A DNA stretch of 48,184 bases from assembly GCA_030141605.1 (NCBI GenBank), contig JAQGDQ010000743.1:55001-103184 (forward strand). Reading direction: 5' to 3'. The position numbers and the translations under genes are program-made. Under the pieces are notes generated by a model that ran no database searches, had not been told where the DNA came from, and saw nothing but the letters and a program-made list of their open reading frames with translations. This document shows positions 42,301 through 48,184 of this stretch, one piece after another. Numbering within the stretch: the stretch's first letter is position 1; each line of letters starts with the position of its first letter. The DNA comes from Tubiluchus corallicola (taxonomy: Eukaryota > Priapulida > Priapulimorpha > Priapulimorphida > Tubiluchidae).

Positions 42301-43758
42301 CTGCCTGCAAGCCAGCCTGCCTGTTTGTTTGTTTGTTTGTCTGTCCATCTATCTCTGTGTCTGTCTGCCTGTCTGTCTCTCTTTCCGTCTGTCTGTCCGT
42401 CTATCCATCCCTCCGTCCGTCTGTAGGTCAGTCCATCAGTTTGTTGATCTACCCGCCCATCCATCTGTCAATCCGTCTGCCCGTCCATCCGTCCATCCTT
42501 CCACCCATATATTCCATCCATCTAACTATCTGTGGATCTATCTACATATCTGCCTACCTACCCATTTTCGTCTTTTCTTCCCCTTTGTTTACCTGTCATC
42601 TGTTTCGGATTTTCTCTATTTACAGTGTCAAGCAAGTTGACTAGGTTAGGTTTGGAAAACAAAATAATGCTGTTTAGATGTGGCAACCGTGAAAGTGGTC
42701 AAATTTAGCTTGTACGAGAACTGAGAATGCAGTTATACACTATAAGAAGAAAGTAAAGCTATAATTAGACCAATTTCACAGTTCCAACCTATTTTATTAA
42801 AATGAGCTACAGCACATTCGTACTTTGTCCAGATTAACGGATTATCCAGATTATCTAAAGTACCTAACATGAAAAATATCAAGAGGAAACGTACCTTGTG
42901 GTATTCTGATATTTCCGTACGGTACAGGATGCCATCCGCGTGTGTTGGGTGCAGGTTTGGATATGGGATAATTGGTGACCTCATCAGTTAACTCTTTCAT
43001 TTTTCTTTCCCTATAATCTGCGATTAATGCTGTTTCCGCTGCGCAGTCATTTTTTGGTGTCTTGGAAGAATCTGAAATTGTTGATTGAATTCTTCAGAGT
43101 AAATTTTAACTGTTAAAGGAAAACCGGACGATTGTGTAGACATTAGTTCAGAATGAAGTATGCTCTAAAATATTGACAACTACATAGCCTTTTTTAAATC
43201 AAAGCTTAGATTAAATAATAATTACCTTGGATAATTAAATTTTGTTAAACTCAAATTTTTCAACTCTGCAAATCCACTAAGGCTGGTAGTGGTGTCTTTT
43301 AGTAACATCAGCACCTTATAGCAATCTTCGCTTACACAAACGTGCTTGAAGCGCAGGGAAGATGTCTACCATTGTACAAACTGTGGTTAATTTATGTCGT
43401 AAGCGATAGCTGTGTTCGCTTGCCGTTAATTAACTTTCCAAGGTAATTATTCGAATATAAGGAACAATGGTTAACTTTTACAGGCAAGAATATGTATATT
43501 TTGAGCAGTAAATTAAAATGAGATTGACTCTAATCAATCGTCTAGTTTTCCTTTGAAGAATTGTGGCAGGAGAATTCCCATAGAAAACATAATAATGTAG
43601 ATACACTACATTCATCGAATTTGTTTTTGTATCAAACATTACACTTTGTGATATTTCAAAGAGACAAATACTGTCATTTTTTTGTTACAGGCACTTAACA
43701 AAATTTACAGTTAAAACACCACAACTTTATTAAAACTTTAAATTAAGAATGTTAAACT

Positions 43759-43797
<39 letters not shown>

Positions 43798-46597
43798 TAA
43801 TATATATTCATATAGTAACAAATGGTTCATTCTGTAGTGGTATTATCTTTTGTTTACAAACTGTCAGGTCTTTCAGAAATCATAGAATCTTATAGAACAA
43901 TTAGAACTATAGAGAAAAATACGTTATAAATACATAAGTAAATAAAAAATAAATAAATCTAGCAATACATAAATATTCGTAAAAGGTATAACGTTAAATT
44001 TTGAAGTATGATACCTACGATGTTTGTACAAATGTTAGACAGTGACTTTTCTATTCATCGCTTTTCATTTCTAAGCTTGTATTAGTTAACAGGACGTATC
44101 TTACAATCCTATAATAACTAACCAAATTTACTTGCTTGTGTACGTATATAATTACTATTTAGTTTTGTATATTATATTACTACTTACCTTTGTATTGATA
44201 TTCGTTTATCTTCCTATTTTTCAGGTAAAACACAATCACAACTGCAATTATAGCTAATATAGCTAAAATGCTTATTATGACTGGAACTACAGTTTTAACG
44301 CCGCTGCCGTCATCGTTGTAGTCATCGCTATACGTTTCCAAGGTCTCCACTGTCTCTGTAAAAGATGATGTGCATTTAGTAGATAGGAGACAAAGACAGT
44401 AGTAATATGGATTTAAAGCTATTATTGTTAAAGGAAAGAACAACTCACTCAGTATGTTGGGTTTATTTTACTGTTATCACTTAAACTGTGATGTGGTAAA
44501 GAAAAGAACAAGTCACTCAGTATATTTGGTCTATTTCACCCTTATCACTTAAACTTAGAAAAATATCACAAAGAAATTTGCAAAGAACTCCCTATAAAGT
44601 ATAAAATTCAAATATACTACATCCGAATCAAACTTGAAAATCATGACGTAACTGGGAGACCTCGTGACTTGTCGTAAACGTGTCGTAGCTTTCCGTAAGC
44701 GCGTCCTGCTTAAACTAACTAAAACTTCTACAGCTTACCTAATGTTCAACCGGAAATATTGCAAAATTACCTATCTATTTTTCTTGTAAAAACTAATTAT
44801 ACTTTTGCTGAAGATTGACAGTGCCCTAATTTTCTTCAAGACGAATGACGTCATTGGAAGAAGAAAGAGCATTGAAAATGGAAGCGCTCAAGCATGAAGT
44901 GATCGCGAGTTAATTTTACTAATTACACGAGGCGCTTATTGCAGTTTTTTTTTACTATAAATCTTTCTAACATTTTTCGCGAACATTGAAATAAACCCAA
45001 CCTCCTAGAAGACTTGACCTTTCCTTTAGCTTACATGGCTAATATCTGATGGTACTGGTTTCAGTAATCTTAGCAATTGTCAAGGTTGTAGAAAAGAGAT
45101 TTTTTAACATATCGAAAACACGTGTAATTACGCAACATGCTAGGAAGAAACTCTAAAGGTAAGTGCTAACAGACTGGCTTCTTTGGAAAAATAAACAAGT
45201 GAACAAAGGCGAGTTGTTCACATCAAATGCACTTTATTTTCTAAACCAGAAGTAATACAATACATTGCTGTCTCTAAAGTTCTGCCAAGGCTACTGACAG
45301 GTAAAACTTTCCATGAAGTGAAAGGAAGCCATTAATTCATTAAAGGTAAATGTTATGCATACTAGTTCAAGGTTCTGTGCAATGATGGAAGTTTAAACTG
45401 TATACAGCGAAATAAACCAGTTTTATAGCTGAATTTTGGTAAGTTCTTTTATGAGATTTTAATTTAATAATTCAGCACGAGATTGTAATAACATGACTAT
45501 TGATAATAATAATTATGATTTATATAATCAATTAGACAAAATGAAGGAATCGTGAGCTTCACGACACACGCCAAGGGAATATTAATTAAAGAACATTTCC
45601 TGGCACGTGCATAATGAAATGCCATCTGTGTTTATCTACGAAAACGTTAACTTGAAATACACGATTACTTACGGCCAATGAAAGCCAGCGTAACAAAATC
45701 GTAAGTTGCGATAGTACTACCAGCTTCATTGTGAGCTGTAACACGCAAAGTGTAGCGATGATTGGGCTGAAGGTCCAAAATTCGAAACGTTCCCTGAAGA
45801 AGAACAAGGTATTAAATGAAACTTTCCCTGAAGAAGAACAATGTATTAAATGAAACGTTCCCTGAAGAAGAACAATGTATTAAATGCAGCAAAAGTTACA
45901 ATAATAAGCCTTTTCACAGTTTCGTTGTGCGCACGCGCAGTTGCTGTAGGTCAAGGGTTAAGTGTAACGCAGCCATTACGTGACATGCGGGCAAAGCAAA
46001 GCGGTATGCCGCATCACTTCAGTAACATCAGTCGTTTTACATGGAGTTAACTATACAATAGACAGTGTGTAGTGCGATTTACTAGCAGGATCTTGCTTGG
46101 GAACAAGATAAAATGAACTAGGCAAGGTTCTAGCTAGCTGTTAAAACTATTACTATTACAACAGCATGAGCTGCGCAGTGTTGTCAAGTGTACACAAATG
46201 CGTTGTCTGGTACACGTAACCTTTGGCCTTTTCACGATCATCATCAATCACTGGAACTGTGAAAAGGCTAATTACGCAAATTTAATTCTTAATTAATAAC
46301 AATTAGTAAAAAGTTTCTCAACTAAAGAACAACGACAAAACTTTGTTTTTTAATTGTAGAATTTCTCATTAATTATTATTATTAATAAGCATTAAAAGCA
46401 TTAATTATGGCAGATGGTACCTACCTGGTTAGGACTGACGCTGTTATCAACAGTTTTCCAGAGAGCTGAGGCAAACTCTTGATACTCAATCACAAATGAT
46501 CGAATGGGGCATCCACTGTCAGACCATGCAGATAGATTAAGAATTACGTTTGTTGTATTGCGCAGGATAAATGAGTCACTGGACGGTTTAACTGGAG
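33234..46597 (-). CDS. Dscam: Dscam-like cell-adhesion receptor, gene B (3' part, 10 exons found)
   Basis: A second spliced Dscam-type gene on the minus strand, convergent with gene A. Ten exons were read: last FN3 domain (two exons), transmembrane exon, and seven tail exons ending in TGA at 33236-33234. The two FN3 exons are exactly the same lengths as in gene A (173 and 121 nt), and all tail exons found have the same phases. Tail motifs kept: NPYAT, PAVPAR (SH3 class II type), SNYDEL, YENF, RFTQSPPKANEKRES, C-terminal EFTVV. The first tail exon differs strongly and holds VPYGNI, an ITIM-type match absent from gene A. One exon of length 3n+1, equivalent to A exon 20, is needed between 35497 and 33315 but was not identified. 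The 5' exons lie beyond the right edge. Confidence 0.91.
33316..34067. other. Gene B last intron, proximal part
   Basis: It holds CAA/CAG/CTA triplet microsatellites (about 33506-33630 and 33868-33930). No exon with phase 1 in and 2 out and convincing splice sites was found here. Confidence 0.6.
34068..34870 (-). mobile_element. Dispersed repeat TE4, copy 2
   Basis: Inverse of 21070-21858, for example GGTGACCTCGTAACTGCAC and GAGCGAGAATGACGTAAGAG. Located in the gene B last intron, so both Dscam genes carry one copy in the same orientation relative to transcription. Confidence 0.8.
34871..35496. other. Gene B intron, distal part
   Basis: AT-rich. A short match to the end of gene A exon 20 (ATTGATGTGGTAC, minus strand, about 35378-35390) is seen, but the surrounding frame has stops and the phase does not fit. 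Confidence 0.5.
35497..35639 (-). CDS. Dscam: Gene B: Ser-rich tail exon (counterpart of A exon 19)
   Basis: Acceptor tgttgttgtag, donor A|GTAAGC, phase 2 in and 1 out. It encodes KREGRPADSSSSDLCITPNS, then LSAPESISPNTFDA. RPxxSSSDxxxTPN matches gene A exon 19. It leaves phase 1, which does not fit the last exon directly. Confidence 0.85.
35640..36115. other. Gene B intron, no gene seen
   Basis: AT-rich. A minus-strand open frame of 86 codons (35696-35956) shows no family signature. Confidence 0.5.
36120..36970. repeat. ~35-bp minisatellite, about 24 copies
   Basis: Unit AATTGTTCTCTGTTCCCAAT, ATACTTGTGAAATTA. It fills much of the intron between the gene B exons at 37300 and 35639. Copies differ in a few positions. 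Confidence 0.96.
37045..37170 (+). mobile_element. Partial M2 element
   Basis: It shares GGAAAGCCACGGCACGG, CATAATTTTCAAGTGAA and CATGCCTGAAAATTTCTAT with the middle of M2 copies. Both ends are missing. Confidence 0.7.
37300..37435 (-). CDS. Dscam: Gene B: basic tail segment (counterpart of A exon 18)
   Basis: Acceptor ttaatgtag, donor AG|GTAACA, phase 1 in and 2 out. It encodes DGALRGRPSSSSDTTDTQ, then EKRPKRNRSHDTAVRKTRPS. It shares the DGAL...SSDTTD start, the basic cluster and the unusual phase change with gene A exon 18. Confidence 0.9.
37571..37961 (-). mobile_element. TIR element family M1, copy 8
   Basis: Reverse orientation, from TAATCCTTTTCACAGTTCC to a diverged ACTGTGAAACTGGGATTA. 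Intron of gene B. Confidence 0.85.
37962..38594. other. Gene B intron, no gene seen
   Basis: A run of GATTCGAGTTCGAA-like motifs at 38130-38180, otherwise nothing recognised. Confidence 0.5.
38595..39147 (+). mobile_element. Dispersed repeat TE5, copy 2
   Basis: Direct-orientation match to 27474-28012. It ends just downstream of the gene B exon at 39169 (in gene orientation). Confidence 0.8.
39169..39408 (-). CDS. Dscam: Gene B: tail exon with YDEL, YENF and RFTQSPP
   Basis: Donor G|GTATGT, phase 1-1. It encodes EADVLPRGSTYIATTSM, CSSNYDELRDAYENFK and ELVRFTQSPPKANEKRESS. Strong match to gene A exon 17. The acceptor is a tandem TAG-CAG: TAG gives right end 39408 (adds one Ala codon) and CAG gives 39405. 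Both keep the frame. Confidence 0.93.
39450..40424 (+). mobile_element. TIR element family M2 with 72-bp terminal amplification
   Basis: It begins TAAAGGAAAAGTCAAGCC, follows the copy at 1177, then from about 39933 repeats a 72-bp terminal unit (GTTTAAGTGATAACAGTAAA ... CTTTCCTTTAGCACACCACA) about seven times before ending CTTTAA. The 24-codon repeat gives an open minus-strand frame, 40397-39930, which is not a gene. Confidence 0.88.
40557..40712 (-). CDS. Dscam: Gene B: tail exon (counterpart of A exon 16)
   Basis: Acceptor attttgtag, donor G|GTACGT, phase 1-1, 156 nt. It encodes DIQVKLLTRNGNYEQNLVFA, QPEVFTQADSRDLVF and LNILYPKKRNS. Identity with gene A exon 16 is low; the assignment rests on position, phase and open frame. 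Confidence 0.8.
40757..41015. repeat. (CAA)n/(CAG)n microsatellite
   Basis: Imperfect CAA/CAG/CGA triplets in a gene B intron. All overlapping frames are repeat artefacts. Confidence 0.95.
41286..41676 (-). mobile_element. TIR element family M1, copy 9
   Basis: Reverse orientation, from AAGCCTTTTCACAGTTCC to CTGCGAAAAACCTTA. It lies about 100 bp downstream of the gene B PYAT exon. Confidence 0.9.
41700..41778 (-). repeat. tRNA-like B-box sequence at an intron start
   Basis: On the minus strand, GGTCCGAGTTCGAATCCG gives a strong B box (GAGTTCGAATCC). It lies directly after the donor of the gene B PYAT exon. No A box is seen, so it is probably a SINE remnant. Confidence 0.4.
41779..41985 (-). 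CDS. Dscam: Gene B: tail exon with NPYAT and SH3-type motif
   Basis: Acceptor attgttatag, donor G|GTAAAA, phase 1-1. It opens AESEVNPYATSAIYHSS and later has VGVPPAVPARPQQPQ. PAVPAR fits PxxPx[KR]. It corresponds to gene A exon 15 (DITPYATY, PPMPKR). The donor runs into a tRNA-like B-box sequence just inside the intron. Confidence 0.91.
42070..42560. repeat. (TCTG)n/(TTTG)n/(ATCC)n tetranucleotide microsatellite
   Basis: CTGTCTGTCTGT-type repeats shading into TTTG and ATCC. Intron of gene B; Cys/Leu/Val-rich and Arg/Gln-rich frames are artefacts. Confidence 0.95.
42561..42894. other. Gene B intron, no gene seen
   Basis: Unassigned sequence next to the first tail exon. Confidence 0.5.
42895..43071 (-). 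CDS. Dscam: Gene B: first cytoplasmic exon
   Basis: Acceptor acaatttcag, donor G|GTACGT, phase 1-1. It encodes DSSKTPKNDCAAETALIADY, RERKMKELTDEVTNYPISKP and GWHPVPYGNIRIPQ. VPYGNI fits both VxYxxI (ITIM type) and YxN (Grb2 SH2 type). It diverges strongly from gene A exon 14 apart from AETALI / AESALI. Confidence 0.87.
43072..44187. other. Gene B intron with (TA)n at 43766-43792
   Basis: AT-rich sequence with a pure TA run. No exon found between the transmembrane and first tail exons. Confidence 0.6.
44188..44355 (-). CDS. Dscam: Gene B: transmembrane exon
   Basis: Acceptor tcttttacag, donor G|GTAAGT, phase 1-1. An acidic stem (ETYSDDYNDDGSG) precedes a run of about 22 hydrophobic residues rich in I, A, L and V, then LKNRK and EYQYK. 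Same role and phase as gene A exon 13, but with a strong consensus donor. Confidence 0.92.
44428..45031 (-). mobile_element. TIR element family M2, inverted copy
   Basis: From TTAAAGGAAAGAACAACTCA to GACTTGACCTTTCCTTTAG. The two ends are inverted repeats of about 15 bp, which defines M2 as a TIR element. It lies in the gene B intron upstream of the transmembrane exon. Confidence 0.88.
45032..45672. other. Gene B intron, no gene seen
   Basis: No recognised repeat or exon. Confidence 0.5.
45673..45793 (-). CDS. Dscam: Gene B: last FN3 domain, second half
   Basis: Acceptor gttcttcttcag, donor C|GTAAGT, phase 0 in and 1 out, 121 nt as in gene A exon 12. It encodes GTFRILDLQPNHRYTLRV, TAHNEAGSTIATYDF. 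The acceptor and the first nucleotides of the exon are present in three tandem copies upstream; only this innermost acceptor keeps the frame. Confidence 0.94.
45788..45890 (-). promoter_or_regulatory. Triplicated splice acceptor of gene B FN3 exon
   Basis: On the minus strand TTGTTCTTCTTCAG followed by GGAA(A/C)GTTTC occurs three times with AG at 45794, 45828 and 45862 (34-bp spacing). The unit holds the polypyrimidine tract, AG and first ten exon bases. Only the innermost AG continues in frame. Confidence 0.85.
45904..46270 (+). mobile_element. TIR element family M1, copy 10
   Basis: From TAAGCCTTTTCACAGTTTCG to GGAACTGTGAAAAGGCTA. It lies just upstream (in gene direction) of the triplicated acceptor. 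Confidence 0.9.
46425..46597 (-). CDS. Dscam: Gene B: last FN3 domain, first half
   Basis: On the minus strand the acceptor is ctttaatttcag and the donor CAG|GTAGGT, phase 1 in and 0 out. It encodes APVKPSSDSFILRNTTN, LNLSAWSDSGCPIRSFVIEY and WKTVDNSVSPNQ. The WxDxGCPIRSF hallmark matches gene A exon 11 at identical length. Confidence 0.96.
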
Positions 46598-46609
46598 CTG
46601 AAATTAAAG

Positions 46610-46885
46610 AAACACCACAACTTTATTAATTAATTAATCTAGTTAAAAATCCTGTCAAGCGTTTCGACGGAGCTACTGTTGTCATCATCAGCGGTTAATT
46701 TTTGCAAACGTACAAACAGTTTATATAGGTAGAGCCTACAGTATAGAATATTATGCAGTAATTATGTATTTAACAGAAGCCTTGCCTAATATACTGTATC
46801 TTTTCTACTGGTCTGCTTATTCATTACCTATTTGGCTTCTGTTATACACATAATTAGTGCAAAATTTCTATATCGGGGCATTCTG
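46610..46885. mobile_element. Dispersed repeat with internal inverted repeat
   Basis: It shares GCGTTTCGACGG, TGTCATCATCA and GAGCCTACAGTATAGA with 12830-13000. The segment AATTATGTATTTAACAGAAGCC (46751 on) is inverted at GGCTTCTGTTATACACATAATT (46843 on), giving a possible stem-loop. Confidence 0.55.
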
Positions 46886-47229
46886 AATTTGCCTTTTTAC
46901 GAAAAAACATTCATTAATTTTGATTTATAACAAATATTCATAACATTAATATTAATAATAATAACTAGCAAAGGCTCCGCAAAAGATTTTGCGTATAAAT
47001 ACACGTGTAATGAATAATACGCGAACATCCTACACAGTCCCCATGTATAACGCAAAGCCCGTAACATCCTGCCTACTTACCTAACGCAAAACCTGTACTC
47101 GTGCCTACTGTATGTTTAACTAACGCAAAGCAGCTTTTTGCTGAATTAAAGCTATAAGCAATAATGGATGACGTCAGCACAATGGAATGCGTCTGCCTTT
47201 GCGTCAGCAATTATTTGGGTTGAAAATTG
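46886..47229. other. Gene B intron, no gene seen
   Basis: No recognised exon or repeat. The next upstream gene B exon (fifth FN3) was not found before the window edge. Confidence 0.5.
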
Positions 47230-47745
47230 CCGAAAATAGAACTCCTAATTAACTCGCCAATACTCCTTTCGGTGGACCTGCCCTAAAATATAACCCACAT
47301 CATCGTGTAGCCCTGTCCTTCCTCTTTGTAAAGAGCCATATATCTCCTTCCGAGAGTCCCACTGGGCGACGCTAGAACGTTTTTCCCGCATGCTGTTTGG
47401 TCAAAATTTCGAAAAAATCGCGAGTTGGGCCCGGGAAAACGCCCGTTACGGGACCCAGTGGCCCTCTCGCGAATTCTAAATAGGCCTATGACACCCATCG
47501 CTGAACGGGCTATCTATCCATACCCAGCACCCCCCTCGGCCCATTCCCGTTCTCTACATCTCAGCCGTATAACTTTTGCAAAAAACGGCCAAAAACTGGC
47601 CATTTTTGGAGGTTTTTCGCCCCCCGTTCCTCGCGGTGGGCCCCATTCGAAAAATAAACCCCTAATGAGACGACACTAGATCGAGACCTTTCGTTTGATA
47701 TATAGATCGCCGCAAATGGTGCCGTCGTCCGGGCTGTAGCCTCGA
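47230..47745. other. GC-rich island of unknown nature
   Basis: Base composition changes sharply to GC-rich (GGGCCCGGGAAAACGCCCGT, CCCCCCGTTCCTCGCGGTGG). It contains inverted pieces such as CGGCCAAAAACTGGCC. Short frames on both strands have no family signature. It may be an unrecognised transposon end. Confidence 0.45.
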
Positions 47746-47760
47746 ATCTTATATATAAAT

Positions 47761-48184
<424 letters not shown>

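Noticed and set aside
42002-42644. 212-codon Cys/Leu/Val-rich frame
   Set aside because: TCTG tetranucleotide microsatellite; three frames are open at once.

Overview
This window is an intron-rich, AT-rich animal genomic segment. It carries the 3' parts of two paralogous Dscam-type cell-adhesion genes arranged tail to tail. Short exons with GT-AG borders, large introns, many micro/minisatellites and several families of small DNA transposons and LINE remnants all indicate a metazoan nucleus. Dscam domain order and the presence of several Dscam paralogues suggest an arthropod, perhaps a non-insect lineage such as a chelicerate or myriapod. The species cannot be fixed from the sequence.

Gene A (plus strand, 800-29785) is read through 21 exons. 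They encode the end of one FN3 domain, two complete FN3 domains, one Ig domain, two more FN3 domains, a transmembrane segment and a cytoplasmic tail of about 460 residues ending in EFTIV. The order FN3-FN3-FN3-Ig-FN3-FN3-TM is the membrane-proximal order of canonical Dscam, and the C-terminus looks like a class I PDZ ligand. The 21 exons join without a frame break: 3243 nt, 1080 codons plus stop. The 5' exons lie left of the window.

Gene B (minus strand, 46597 down to 33234) is read through ten exons: the last FN3 domain, the transmembrane segment and a tail ending in EFTVV. These exons match gene A exons one for one in order and phase. One tail exon, the counterpart of A exon 20, was not found, and the splice phases show that something is missing there. 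The remaining 5' exons lie beyond the right edge.

Between the two stop codons (29786-33233) lie the gene A poly(A) signal, a 30-bp minisatellite, a TIR element, a hAT-like element, a LINE reverse-transcriptase fragment and a 12-bp minisatellite next to the gene B stop.

The introns hold at least five repeat families seen in more than one copy: a ~390-bp TIR/MITE family with about ten copies (family M1); a ~610-bp TIR family whose end has been amplified into 72-bp tandem repeats (M2); hAT-like elements with 8-bp target duplications; and two further dispersed families (TE4, TE5). There are also LINE fragments, tRNA-like SINE pieces and more than fifteen satellites. Features of regulatory interest include a triplicated splice acceptor in gene B, a 33-nt microexon in gene A, a pair of donors at the gene A transmembrane exon of which one would give a tailless protein, and a tandem acceptor in gene B.
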